Positions 9,282 to 17,972 of a stretch of 52,248 bases of DNA are shown here, one piece after another. Position 1 is the stretch's first letter. Every line of letters starts with the position of its first letter. Location of the stretch: assembly GCF_005869855.1 (NCBI RefSeq), contig NZ_SZNH01000035.1, forward strand, positions 1 through 52,248, in the 5' to 3' direction. Source of the DNA: Nostoc sp. PA-18-2419. GTDB taxonomy: Bacteria; Cyanobacteriota; Cyanobacteriia; Cyanobacteriales; Nostocaceae. The position numbers were made by a program, and so were the translations under genes. A model generated the notes under the pieces. The model had not been told where the DNA came from and did no database searches. It saw only the letters and a list, made by a program, of their open reading frames with translations.

Positions 9282-9441
9282 TTGAGTTGAGGGAGTGGGG
9301 GACGCGGGGATGAGGAGATAGGGAAGTGTGGGGAGTGTGGGGGGGAAAGGAGAGATGGGGGAGTGTGGGGAGAAAGGGGAGAAAGGGGGCAAGATTTGTT
9401 CTCCATCCTCCCACACCTCCCACACTCCCTGTTTGCCCCAT
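9282..9441. repeat. G-rich low-complexity palindromic repeat
   Basis: The plus strand is a purine-rich run with GGGAGTGTGGGG-type words repeated several times, followed by their complement CTCCCACACCTCCCACACTC. It can fold into an imperfect long hairpin between gltA and ndhA and could act as a terminator or attenuator. The same words recur near 13385 and at 16165-16228. Proline-rich frames through it are artefacts of composition. Confidence 0.65.
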
Positions 9442-9446
9442 GCCCC

Positions 9447-10583
9447 TTAACGTTGGTCAATGGGCAGATAAGAAACTTCGTGAGCGCCGTTGTAAATCTG
9501 GGTAGGACGGAAAATCCGGTTTTCTGCTAGTTGTTCTTTCCAGTGAGCTAGCCAACCAGCAACGCGGGCGATCGCAAATATTGGTGTAAACAAGTCTGTA
9601 GGAATTCCCATTTTCCTATACACCAAGCCAGAATAAAAGTCAACATTGGGAAAAATCCCTTTGCTACCGAGTTTTTCCTCTACCACACGTTCCACCTCTA
9701 GGGCAATGTCATAGAACTTGTCATGCCCAAACTTCTCAAATAGTTGTTCTGCTAGGCTTTGTAAAATTGTAGCTCGTGGGTCTTTTACTTTGTAGACACG
9801 ATGCCCACAGCCCATAATCTTCGCTTTACGTTGCAGACGATCCTCCACGTAAGGACGTACATTTTCCACAGAGCCAATTTCTTCCAACATTTGAATTACT
9901 TCTTCATTGGCTCCACCATGCAGCGGCCCTCCTAAAGTTCCCACCGCACTAGCAACTACAGCATAAGGATCGGTCAAAGTAGAAGCTGTCACCCTAGCAC
10001 TGAAGGTAGAAGCATTCATTGTATGCTCGACCTGAAGTATCAAGCAGATATCAAAAATTCGCGCTGCCAAAGGATCGGGTTCTTGCTCATTGAGCATGTA
10101 TAGAAAATTGGCAGAGTAGTCTAAGTCATCACGAGGACGCACGGGGTCGTTACCTTTTCGCATCAGTTGAAACGCCGCTACCATCGTGGGAATGGTTGCT
10201 ATCAAGCGCACTACCGAATCTCGAATGTAGGCAGGATTATGTAAGTCCCGGAGCGAATAAAACAAGCCCAAAGCAGCAGCAGAGGCTTGCAGGGCATCCA
10301 TTGGATGACCGCTTTCTGGAAAGCATTTCATCATGTCCCGAATGCGGTATTTTATTCGCCTGTGGTGACGAACTTCATGTTCAAATGCTTCCAGTTGTTG
10401 TTTACTGGGCAGTTCACCCCAGATTAAGAGATAAGCAGTTTCTAGGAATGTACTTTTTTCTGCTAGTTCCTCAATCCGGATGCCACGATATTCTAGTATT
10501 CCCTTTTGCCCATCAACATAACTGATACTCGATTGGGCGGCGGGAATGCCTTCTAGACCAGGCTTGTATTCGCACACCATCAT
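9447..10583 (-). CDS. gltA: Citrate synthase
   Basis: The enzyme condenses acetyl-CoA and oxaloacetate to citrate, the entry step that supplies 2-oxoglutarate for nitrogen assimilation in cyanobacteria. The 378-residue length is the short type I/II form without a long N-terminal domain. Visible motifs are GGPLHGGANEEV with a catalytic His, IMGCGHRVYKVKDPRA with the second His, and NVDFYSGLVYRKMG with the catalytic Asp. The tail ends RPTQIYNGAHEVSYLPIDQR, usual in cyanobacterial enzymes. Two adjacent ATG codons can start it (10583 or 10580). It lies upstream of ndhA on the same strand. Confidence 0.96.
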   Translation of the reverse strand: MMVCEYKPGLEGIPAAQSSISYVDGQKGILEYRGIRIEELAEKSTFLETAYLLIWGELPSKQQLEAFEHEVRHHRRIKYRIRDMMKCFPESGHPMDALQASAAALGLFYSLRDLHNPAYIRDSVVRLIATIPTMVAAFQLMRKGNDPVRPRDDLDYSANFLYMLNEQEPDPLAARIFDICLILQVEHTMNASTFSARVTASTLTDPYAVVASAVGTLGGPLHGGANEEVIQMLEEIGSVENVRPYVEDRLQRKAKIMGCGHRVYKVKDPRATILQSLAEQLFEKFGHDKFYDIALEVERVVEEKLGSKGIFPNVDFYSGLVYRKMGIPTDLFTPIFAIARVAGWLAHWKEQLAENRIFRPTQIYNGAHEVSYLPIDQR

Positions 10584-10691
10584 GGCAACACCATTGACTT
10601 TTTGAAATGTTCGATGGAGCTAACTTACCAGAAATTTCTTGTTGACATAACAGTAGCCGTCCTAACAACAATCAAAAATGTTGAAAAACTG

Positions 10692-11186
10692 TTATAGCAA
10701 GTACTTGGGTGGTGTCAACCAAAACATCTGACTACGACCCAGAGGAGAACCATTTTCTGGTAGTTTTATCCCAATCATACCTGCTTTTTTCAAGACTAAG
10801 CTTGCTTTAACCTCTCCCCATAAGAGAATTTCTGCCCAATTGGTTAAATCAGGTTCGTGTCCAACCAAGGCCAGTTGGGTATTTTGGGAATAATTTCTTG
10901 GCTCTAACCAGTCTTTGAGCCAACCAGAAATTTGACCATCGTGGGTGAGGTAGCTAGATTCCTCTAACTGGGAGCTTAGTTTTTCTGCTATGAGGATTTG
11001 TGCCGTTTGACGGGCACGCACTAACGGGCTGGTGAGAATCAAATCAAAGTTTAAACCTAATTTAACAAGTTTTTCGGCAACTTTCTGAGTTTTTTGCCTT
11101 CCTTCTGTGGTCAGGCTGCGCTCCTCATCCTTAATGCCTAAATCTTTATCTTGGGCGATCCCATGACGAATTAAATATAGTTCCAT
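10692..11186 (-). CDS. sixA: Phosphohistidine phosphatase SixA-like
   Basis: A 164-residue histidine-phosphatase-superfamily protein. The catalytic LIRHG is at residues 5-9 (phospho-His acceptor H8). The second conserved Arg lies in LVRARQTAQ and the C-terminal catalytic His in LALVGHEPDL. This small size with these motifs is SixA-like, a class that dephosphorylates His residues of Hpt domains. A role towards phosphorelay proteins is known for E. coli SixA and only inferred here. It lies between gltA and the DHH gene, all on the minus strand. Confidence 0.85.
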   Translation of the reverse strand: MELYLIRHGIAQDKDLGIKDEERSLTTEGRQKTQKVAEKLVKLGLNFDLILTSPLVRARQTAQILIAEKLSSQLEESSYLTHDGQISGWLKDWLEPRNYSQNTQLALVGHEPDLTNWAEILLWGEVKASLVLKKAGMIGIKLPENGSPLGRSQMFWLTPPKYLL

Positions 11187-11514
11187 ACTTTAAATTTTAT
11201 TGGTGTAGCCTATGCTACGTTACTCTAATTCTTTTATTTTGTATAATAAAAATTTTATTTATTCAATTACAGTTATTCGTCAAGGTTAGGATAAAAGTCT
11301 AAGCTGAAAATTTCATTAACAGAAAGTGGACGAGCGATCGCAAAATTTTCTTCTGATAAACCTGTTTCCATCATTGGCTCTCGTCAGGCTCTTTGATAGA
11401 TAGTATATACCCCTCCTTTTGGAGAAATAAATAGATAGGTATAAGTTAATATTTGTACCAAATTACTAAACATTAGGCACGAATTACATTGCTAATCAAT
11501 TAATAAAAATTAAA

Positions 11515-11541
11515 TTCCCGACTTTGATTCAAAGTCGGGAA
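11515..11541 (-). terminator. Terminator of the DHH phosphoesterase gene
   Basis: A perfect 11-bp stem (TTCCCGACTTT at 11515-11525 with its complement at 11531-11541) has a five-base loop. Read on the minus strand it is followed by TTTAATTTTTATT. It lies 80 bases beyond the stop of the gene at 11620-12894. Confidence 0.8.
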
Positions 11542-11619
11542 GGAATGCTAGGTAACCAAACACACTTCAACTGCTACATGATTTAGGAGTTCTCCCAATT
11601 TTCCTGATCGCTACTCGGA

Positions 11620-12894
11620 CTAAATCGGGTTATCTCTGGGATTAACTAACCTGAGTAGCTTTTGCTTAATTTGAGTGTCAAATACTTCCCATTTCATTTT
11701 CGCATAGGCGGAATTTTCGTTACTACCAGATAAGAAACCCATTGGGATTTCAAAGCCGCCAGCGCTTGTCCTTCCACCACCAAAAAAGCGCCCTGTGCTA
11801 TCTTGCCCAAAGGCTTCTTTAATGAATTCATCGGGGTCAAGGGTAAGTTTGGTAGTTCTCAAGGAACCAATGACTATTTCTAATTCTTCGTCTTCATCGT
11901 GAACAATGCCGTAAACTACAGCAGTATGCACGTTTTCTTCGGTGACGAGAAAATCAGCTGCTTGGGGGATGGCGTCGCGGTCGTCGTAGCGGAGATAACC
12001 GACACCAGCAATGGAAAAGTTATTTTGGACGATGCGGTTTTTGAGTGATCGCTCGATCACATCCATCACCCGCTTGGAACGATTCGCCTGTAAAATGGCA
12101 TTCAGCAGTTGCGCGTCATAAAATCGGCTTAAATATGCAGCTGCCATAAAGTCTTCTTCTTGCGCTTGCATCAAGCGATTTGTATCCGATCGCAAGCCAT
12201 GCATTAAAGCAGTAGCACATTTGACGTGTTGATTGATGCTGCTATCTAATGCTAATAATCCTGTTTGCAAATATTGAGTAAAAATTGTTGCCGTTGCTCG
12301 TACATAAGGACGGATATCCTCAAACTCTGAATGCAGATCGCCTTGTATACTGTGATGGTCGATGAGCGCCACTAAGGGAATTCCAGCCTCCTGCACTGCA
12401 CAGAGTAGCTGCGAAGTCGTTCCCTGGTTATCGATGAGTACAAAACCTTGATAAGATGACAAATCCTTACTTTTCAAAGTTTGCTGCGTCCAGCGTTGGA
12501 TCGGTAAATTAGTCAGTCTAACCAAGGCAATATTTTCTTGATGACTTAAAGCGCCAGCATAAATGATTTCACACTTGATGTCGTATTGCTGGGCAATTAA
12601 TTGATAAGTCCAGGCACAAGAAAGAGCGTCTGGGTCAGGAAAATCTTGCAAAATTACTAGTTGGCGATCGTGTCGGTGCGCTAGCAGAGTTTTTTGCAGT
12701 TCTTCTGACTTTTGTTGTGCTAGGGAATTACCACGCTGACCGAGATAGATGGCTCCTTCACCTGGCGATGGCTGTAATGATGGACTCTTAAGTGCAACTT
12801 CCACTGTGTCTTTATCTATTTCAGATTCCTCTGGGTTTGGCTCTGTGGTCAATGACAAACTCTCAAACTCATTAACGGGAGAATTTAAATACAT
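11620..12894 (-). CDS. DHH-family phosphoesterase (NrnA-like)
   Basis: The 424-residue protein has a DHH domain with metal-binding DFPDPD at residues 84-89, LIDNQGT, and the signature IDHH around residues 178-181. The C-terminal DHHA1 domain holds FFGGGRTSAGGFEIPMG near residue 375, which binds the substrate phosphate. Such proteins include nanoRNases, pAp phosphatases and cyclic dinucleotide phosphodiesterases. The exact substrate cannot be chosen from sequence. The first 60 residues are polar and variable. A terminator follows directly. Confidence 0.85.
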   Translation of the reverse strand: MYLNSPVNEFESLSLTTEPNPEESEIDKDTVEVALKSPSLQPSPGEGAIYLGQRGNSLAQQKSEELQKTLLAHRHDRQLVILQDFPDPDALSCAWTYQLIAQQYDIKCEIIYAGALSHQENIALVRLTNLPIQRWTQQTLKSKDLSSYQGFVLIDNQGTTSQLLCAVQEAGIPLVALIDHHSIQGDLHSEFEDIRPYVRATATIFTQYLQTGLLALDSSINQHVKCATALMHGLRSDTNRLMQAQEEDFMAAAYLSRFYDAQLLNAILQANRSKRVMDVIERSLKNRIVQNNFSIAGVGYLRYDDRDAIPQAADFLVTEENVHTAVVYGIVHDEDEELEIVIGSLRTTKLTLDPDEFIKEAFGQDSTGRFFGGGRTSAGGFEIPMGFLSGSNENSAYAKMKWEVFDTQIKQKLLRLVNPRDNPI

Positions 12895-12959
12895 AGGGAA
12901 CTTTTTTCAACTGCGAGGCTCCATGAATTCAGCAACGCTACAATTAGCGATTCACTGAA

Positions 12960-13617
12960 TTTAGGCACATTATTTCGATCTTCGCAAAAATATTAAAACA
13001 TAGCACTCTATATCTAAGTATATTTTTTCTCAGTGACAGTGCTTAGTAATCAATTAAATTTTACTAGAACGCATATAAGTGCTAGAAAAAAGGAAGTTTT
13101 GTATATCTGACTGTATCTAGTAGCATAAATGTCTTTTATGAGCTTTTTTGTTTTCTGTAAATTGAACTCAAGAGATTTTTATTCAAAGTTGATAACCGAC
13201 ATTTAAAATTTATCTTACTTAAGGTATACTTTCCATCTAATACTTAAGAGTTAGTTTTTGATATTTAAAATCATCTTATGCTTAATAGTCTCATTATTTT
13301 GACTATTGAGCAATCAATAACTATATCTTTAACGAACACGGCATGTTTTGTATTTTGTGTAAAAGCCATTGAGTATGAACCAAACAGGGAGTGTGGGAAG
13401 ATGATTAAAAAAGCTTCCCACCCCTCTACAGACTTCCTCATCCGATCGCGTTTTCCTGTCCCCTTGTGCACTCTGGCGCTTGCGTGCTTTGCCTCGTCTC
13501 TCATCCCCATAGTTAATAATCTCAAGGTATGGTAGAGGACTTTGGCAATCGATTCGCTACCACCGCGCCCAGTTATTTGCCATTTTTATCAGGTATGGTA
13601 AAAAATTGTTGTCTTTT
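12960..13617. other. Intergenic region with a GC-rich repeat-like patch
   Basis: The stretch is AT-rich except for 13382-13510. That patch begins CAAACAGGGAGTGTGGGA, identical to a word in the G-rich palindrome upstream of ndhA (read on its minus strand), and continues into a C-rich complement, so it is another member of that family. The two overlapping short frames here have no gene-like features. Confidence 0.5.
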
Positions 13618-13646
13618 TTGCCTGGATTTCATCAAACTGCTAGAGT
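13618..13646 (+). promoter_or_regulatory. Candidate sigma70-type promoter for the small RNA
   Basis: TTGCCT at 13618-13623 and TAGAGT at 13641-13646 are separated by exactly 17 bases, giving a start near 13652. An alternative -10 box TATAAT lies at 13671-13676, but its best -35 has a 15-base spacer. Confidence 0.4.
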
Positions 13647-13651
13647 AAGTT

Positions 13652-13850
13652 GCTCCACATCAAAGTTCGATATAATCAGCAGTTAAGATGTCTGCGCTCC
13701 AAGAATTGTAGGTTTTTGGGTTATGCAACTAATGTGTCTTACGGCTTTGCTTGTGCTAAACAAGAGACCTCAGTATCAGCGGACTAGCCTTAGGGAACAC
13801 ACAATTTATTGAAGCCAAATGTCTACTAAATCGACTTTAGGCTGATTCTA
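13652..13850 (+). ncRNA. Candidate 6S-like regulatory RNA
   Basis: No protein frame covers this segment. It can fold into a long rod: GTTGCTC at 13649-13655 pairs with 13864-13870, AATCAGC at 13674-13680 pairs with GCTGATT at 13841-13847, and GTCTGC pairs with GCGGAC in the middle. The span between the inner closing strands is 174 bases, which fits 6S RNA. Words GCGCTCC and GGACTAGCCTTA resemble conserved parts of bacterial 6S RNA. A plausible promoter lies upstream. The name is an inference from shape, size and these words, and other small RNAs remain possible. Confidence 0.45.
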
Positions 13851-13862
13851 AAATTAACCAAC

Positions 13863-13884
13863 AGAGCAACCTGACTATTGCTCT
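13863..13884. terminator. Hairpin between the small RNA and the HNH gene
   Basis: AGAGCAA at 13863-13869 pairs with TTGCTCT at 13878-13884. It could end the plus-strand RNA or the minus-strand HNH endonuclease gene, whose stop is 30 bases away. Neither side has a long T-run. Confidence 0.5.
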
Positions 13885-13914
13885 ATACTCTTTGGGCTAG
13901 TAGGCTACATCATA

Positions 13915-14412
13915 TCAAAGTCCTATAACATACTTTTGCCACTCCGCGTGCAGTCCACTTTTAAGATGTTTACTGACCTCGAAATAAAGGCTGCTATAAG
14001 GTTGGCGAGGAGAATGACGCAAGGGCATATGAGCCTCGTGGGGAGTACGACTGCCTTTTTTCACATTGCAACGAACGCAAGCTGTAACAATGTTCTCCCA
14101 GGTATCTCCCCCACCGCGCGATCGCGGTATTACATGGTCTAAAGTCAACTCATCGCCTGTGTAACCACAGTATTGACAAGCATGACCATCACGATGCAAT
14201 ATGTTTCGGCGCGTCAGAGGAATTTCTTTATAAGGAACGCGGACATAATGACGCAACCTGATTACGGTCGGCAACGGGAAATCCGAGTAAAGGAATTTAC
14301 CATTGTGTTCCAAGCGTTCTGCCTTGCCCTTGATTAACAGAACCGCAGCACGACGCCAACTCGTTATATTGAGAGGTTCGTAAGAGGCGTTTAATACTAA
14401 AACCTTCCCCAT
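13915..14412 (-). CDS. HNH endonuclease
   Basis: The 165-residue protein has a beta-rich N-terminal part (VLVLNASYEPLNITSWRRAA) and a zinc-stabilised HNH nuclease core: CQYCG, then LTLDHVIPRSRGGGDTWEN with the catalytic His and Asn, then CVRCN. The protein is widespread in cyanobacteria as a stand-alone HNH protein and is not linked to an intron or intein here. Its biological role is not established by sequence. ATG start at 14412. Confidence 0.88.
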   Translation of the reverse strand: MGKVLVLNASYEPLNITSWRRAAVLLIKGKAERLEHNGKFLYSDFPLPTVIRLRHYVRVPYKEIPLTRRNILHRDGHACQYCGYTGDELTLDHVIPRSRGGGDTWENIVTACVRCNVKKGSRTPHEAHMPLRHSPRQPYSSLYFEVSKHLKSGLHAEWQKYVIGL

Positions 14413-14902
14413 TGATCTGCGCTCAGGGTATTAGTTTTACTAATATTAACACAAATATACCCTTCTAGGGAGATGAGAAGAAATTATACTTTCGGAATAA
14501 TTTGGAAATTAAGTTATGAGTTATCACTCAAGAGTTAAGAATTTGAAAGTAAAACGCCTAACCCTAAGAGTAGACATAATTCTAAAAAATATAGACACAA
14601 ATAAATTTATCTTAAGCTAACGCCAACGCCAAAAGTTGGCGCTCAGACTTATGTTGGCAATGGAGTGGTATGACTTGGACGAAGTAGTACAGGGCGGCTG
14701 AATCACGCCATCGATTTGAAATGTCTAAAACCCTTAGGCAACGTCAATGATGAATTAAGCATAACTTTTACTTGAGTAGCACAACATATTGTATTAACTC
14801 CAAGTCAAGGGTAAACTTCCTGTTTAATCTGATATCGCTTCTAAGAGCGTGTATAGATAGATAATTTGAAGTTGAGCTACGGTGTGATAGGAGTCAGTAC
14901 AA
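14413..14902. other. Spacer between HNH gene and alr
   Basis: These 490 bases separate two divergent genes and should hold both promoters. The only structure I see is a 7-bp hairpin (CGCCAAC at 14621-14627 with 14635-14641). No RNA or frame is convincing. Confidence 0.4.
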
Positions 14903-16090
14903 ATGTTAAGTCGCAAACAAATCCCTGGTGTAGTCCGTAATCAGCAGTGCGACACCTACGCGTGGTTTTCGCAACGAGCTTGGGTAGAAATTGATTTAGG
15001 AGCGTTATCAGACAATGTACAGCAACTAGTACAGTTGTTATCGCCGCACACCCAGTTGATGGCAGTGGTAAAAGCTGATGCCTATGGACATGGAGCGGTA
15101 ACAGTTGCCCAAACTGCAATTCAATCGGGAGCTAGTTGGTTGGGAGTTGCTACAGTTCCAGAGGCGATTCAATTGCGAGAAGGCGGGATTCAAGCTCCGA
15201 TTTTGATTTTAGGGGCGACTCATACACCAGAGCAGATTTATGCGATCGCTCAATGGAAACTTCAGCCTACGTTGTGCAGCCCGAAACAAGCCTTAGTATT
15301 TTCTGATACTCTAGAATCGATGAATTTTGGTTCTCCCGTACCCGTACACATCAAATTAGACACGGGAATGTCGAGGCTGGGAACTAATTGGCAGCAAGCT
15401 GGTGAATTTGTGCAATTAGTGCAGCGGTTACCACATCTTTCCATTGCCAGTATTTATTCCCATTTGGCAACAGCAGATAGTCCCGATACTACCGCAATGG
15501 CAGAACAGCATAGACGATTTGAAGAAGCGATCGCTCAAATCAAAGCATTGGGAATCCAACCGCCTTGCTTGCACTTGGCCAACTCAGCTGCTGCACTCAC
15601 TGACCGAGGATTGCACTACGATATTGCGCGAGTAGGTTTAGCAGTTTACGGACTTTACCCAGCGCCGCATTTACAAAAGGCGATCGACCTCAAACCCGTT
15701 TTACAACTTAAAGCACGAGTTACCCAAGTCAAAACAATTGCCGCAGGAACCGCTGTCAGCTATGGTCATCAATTTATTGCCCCACATGAACTTCGCCTCG
15801 CTGTCGTCGGAATTGGCTATGCTGACGGCGTTCCTCGTCATCTTTCTAATAAAATGCAGGTGTTAATTCGCGGTCAGCGAATCCCCCAAATTGGGACAAT
15901 TACAATGGATCAGTTGATGCTCGATGTGAGTGCTATACCTGATATCCAAGAAGGAGAAGTAGTTACCTTGCTTGGAGAACAGGGAAAAGAAAAAATTTCA
16001 GCAGACGATTGGGCAGAACAATTAAATACTATTTCCTGGGAAATTCTCTGCGGCTTCAAGCATCGTCTGCCTCGTGTTGCAGTTATGTAA
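14903..16090 (+). CDS. alr: Alanine racemase
   Basis: A PLP enzyme that interconverts L- and D-alanine for peptidoglycan. The 395-residue protein has an N-terminal TIM-barrel domain with MAVVKADAYGHGA, where K57 should hold the cofactor. It also has HIKLDTGMSRLG, a YSHLATADS block and the C-terminal beta domain with AVSYGHQF (catalytic Tyr). Further on come GYADGVPR and GTITMDQLMLDVS. The first 25 residues are extra compared with the shortest homologues. It is followed by a G-rich palindrome that probably ends transcription. Identification is firm. Confidence 0.95.
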   Translation: MLSRKQIPGVVRNQQCDTYAWFSQRAWVEIDLGALSDNVQQLVQLLSPHTQLMAVVKADAYGHGAVTVAQTAIQSGASWLGVATVPEAIQLREGGIQAPILILGATHTPEQIYAIAQWKLQPTLCSPKQALVFSDTLESMNFGSPVPVHIKLDTGMSRLGTNWQQAGEFVQLVQRLPHLSIASIYSHLATADSPDTTAMAEQHRRFEEAIAQIKALGIQPPCLHLANSAAALTDRGLHYDIARVGLAVYGLYPAPHLQKAIDLKPVLQLKARVTQVKTIAAGTAVSYGHQFIAPHELRLAVVGIGYADGVPRHLSNKMQVLIRGQRIPQIGTITMDQLMLDVSAIPDIQEGEVVTLLGEQGKEKISADDWAEQLNTISWEILCGFKHRLPRVAVM

Positions 16091-16164
16091 TTGGGCATAA
16101 AGGATGCCGACTTTGGGAATTGGGGAAGGTGGGGCCCCTCTGGGGATAAGGGGTAATGGGCATT

Positions 16165-16228
16165 GGGAGTGTGGGGAGATGGGGTGTTATTCTCTCCTCA
16201 TCACCCCATCTCCCCACTTTCCACTCCC
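16165..16228 (+). terminator. G-rich palindrome after alr
   Basis: GGGAGTGTGGGGAGATGGGG at 16165-16184 pairs with the C-rich complement at 16203-16228, with one small bulge. It lies between alr and tRNA-Leu, so it may be the alr terminator. It belongs to the same repeat family as 9282-9441. Confidence 0.6.
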
Positions 16229-16230
16229 TA

Positions 16231-16259
16231 TTCTCAAAAATAATTTATTATGGTATGAT
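16231..16259 (+). promoter_or_regulatory. Candidate promoter of tRNA-Leu
   Basis: TTCTCA at 16231-16236 and TATGAT at 16254-16259 are spaced by 17 bases. The predicted start is about 5 bases before the mature tRNA 5' end. Confidence 0.45.
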
Positions 16260-16270
16260 AGTGAACTGAT

Positions 16271-16352
16271 GCGGATATGGCGGAATTGGCAGACGCGCTA
16301 GATTTAGGTTCTAGTTCCGAAAGGAGTGAAGGTTCAAGTCCTTTTATCCGCA
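16271..16352 (+). tRNA. tRNA-Leu (anticodon UAG)
   Basis: The 82-base class II tRNA has an acceptor stem GCGGATA/TATCCGC, an anticodon arm CTAGATTTAGGTTCTAG with anticodon TAG, a long variable arm, and a T arm containing GGTTCAAGTCC. The discriminator base is A and CCA is not encoded. It reads CUN leucine codons. Confidence 0.97.
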
Positions 16353-16560
16353 CTTTTAATTACCTAAAGCTGTATGAGCCAACAGTCTCGTGCATGATTG
16401 TACAATGACTGACTATTTGTCGTCGGTGACACAATAACTGATCTGACTTTTCACGTTATGTGGAAAAGTCTACAGGCAATCTCATTTCAAAAATAGAAAT
16501 TTAAAGTCTCTCTCCTAAGAACAGAGAAATTTAGAGAGGTTTTCCAGATTCTGGGAAAAG

Positions 16561-17223
16561 TCAGGAGGTGATGAGTTTTTCAATTAATTCGATAACACCA
16601 TCCCCTCGACTACAATTAGTCACAAAATCCACACGCTCTTTGAGCATTGGTAAAGCATTGGCAACTGCTACTGAATAACCACAAATACTCAGGAAATCAT
16701 AGTCATTTTCTGCATCGCCAATCCCGACTACATTTTCAGGTGATAATTGCATCTGGGCCAAAGCGGTGGCTAATCCTGTAGCTTTGTTAATTCCTGAGGG
16801 TAGCACCATCACCGCAGCTTTGTTCAATATGACTTGCAATTCTAATCCCATGTGGCGGATAGTTTCTGAGACTGTGGTTTGGTGGGGATGCCATGTGGCA
16901 ACAATTACACGACCAACTGAAAGGGGTCTAACTTGGCGATCGCGCAATGCATTAATAAATTCTGCTGGTGGTTGCGAACCTAATAGTTTTTCCTGACGGG
17001 TAGCTGGTGAGTACAGCAAAGCGCCGTTTTCTGCTATTACATAATCGAATAAATCTACATGTACAAAAACTTGTTGCAATTCATCTAACTGTCTACCTGT
17101 CACCAAGATGAGTTTGTAACCAGAACTTTGCAGACGTGTAAGTGCTGCTAAAGTATTTTCATTTACATGATTGTCAGTTGCTATTGTACCGTCATAGTCA
17201 GTGGCTAATACAGAATAACGCAT
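16561..17223 (-). CDS. HAD-superfamily (type IIB) phosphatase
   Basis: The 220-residue protein is a HAD hydrolase of the Cof/sucrose-phosphatase type. Motif I is DYDGTIATD with the nucleophile Asp near residue 9. Motif II is LVTGRQ, motif III has the Lys in INKATGL, and motif IV is GIGDAENDYDFL. The cap between motifs II and III is short, as in type IIB. The substrate is a phosphorylated sugar or similar metabolite and cannot be named. It is transcribed towards the tRNA. ATG start at 17223. Confidence 0.85.
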   Translation of the reverse strand: MRYSVLATDYDGTIATDNHVNENTLAALTRLQSSGYKLILVTGRQLDELQQVFVHVDLFDYVIAENGALLYSPATRQEKLLGSQPPAEFINALRDRQVRPLSVGRVIVATWHPHQTTVSETIRHMGLELQVILNKAAVMVLPSGINKATGLATALAQMQLSPENVVGIGDAENDYDFLSICGYSVAVANALPMLKERVDFVTNCSRGDGVIELIEKLITS

Positions 17224-17521
17224 AATGTTACTCCATTTTTTTGAGTGTTAAAGAAGAACATAGAATTCAGAATCAATTATATGCAGGTATTTACTCTTAA
17301 TCTGGGAGCGATCGCATCCTTGTGTTGCCTTAATTTAAGGAGAATCTTAAAAGCTTCAGTAGCTAGTTTTTTGTTGAATGTAGATGTACCAGCTCAGCAA
17401 TCGGCGTTCGGAACACATCACTTGTGCTGAAACTTTATACTTTTCTTAAATGTATATTGCTGGTATTCAATTATTCTCATATTTATTATAAGAACTCTCA
17501 ATTATGTTCTATTTTTAAAAA

Positions 17522-17584
17522 AAAAATCCGTATTATCCCTGTGGTCATAATGAGGGTATTTAATGAACAGTAGCTTTATTTAGT
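17522..17584 (+). repeat. Direct repeat, unit A, upstream of PatA-like gene
   Basis: The unit contains GTATTATCCCTGTGGTCATA and continues with spaced matches to unit B, 129 bases away. About 50 of 63 bases agree. It could be a regulatory binding region or a small duplicated element. Confidence 0.65.
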
Positions 17585-17650
17585 ACTTATATGATTAAAG
17601 ACTAGATTTTACTTAAGTGTAAATACAGAAGTTCAAAGATATTATTTGAA

Positions 17651-17713
17651 GAAAATCAGTATTATTCCTGTGGTCAGAATGGGGTTACTCAATGGAAAGT
17701 GGCTTCATCTAGT
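17651..17713 (+). repeat. Direct repeat, unit B, upstream of PatA-like gene
   Basis: This matches unit A and contains GTATTATTCCTGTGGTCAGA. Its 3' end lies 260 bases before the first gene of the operon. Confidence 0.65.
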
Positions 17714-17972
17714 CTTGACATTTCTATGTCTTATTTTCAAGAAGGTCTCTAAATTTCAGTAACAGAAAGTAAATTAATAAGAATTTACGAATTTACTGAG
17801 ATTTGAGCATTTGAAAATAACGCTGCTTTCGTTGAGTTTTACCACAAATCTATAATTCAAGTTTATGTACTTTAAAATACAAAATTTGCAAGCCTTTTAC
17901 TTAATTTGAATTGTGGAAGAACTCTGCACGAATTTAGCTTACACATACCGAATTTAGCTGAGTAAAAGCAAA

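Larger units (their letters stand above)
17224..17972. other. Long leader region upstream of the chemosensory operon
   Basis: This 750-base AT-rich spacer separates divergent genes. It holds a diverged direct repeat (17522-17584 and 17651-17713), listed separately. The only sizeable frame (17245-17430) has no gene-like composition. Promoters for both neighbours should lie here. Confidence 0.5.

Noticed and set aside
9253-9460. Proline-rich small proteins
   Set aside because: The frames are produced by the G-rich low-complexity palindrome and have repetitive Pro/Ser/His content only.
13271-13535. Two overlapping 84-85 codon frames as genes
   Set aside because: They lie on opposite strands over the same bases, have no ribosome site, and cover a G/C-rich palindromic repeat patch.
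17245-17430. 61-codon plus-strand frame
   Set aside because: It has no ribosome site, an unremarkable composition and lies in the leader region antisense to nothing. I see no reason to call it coding.
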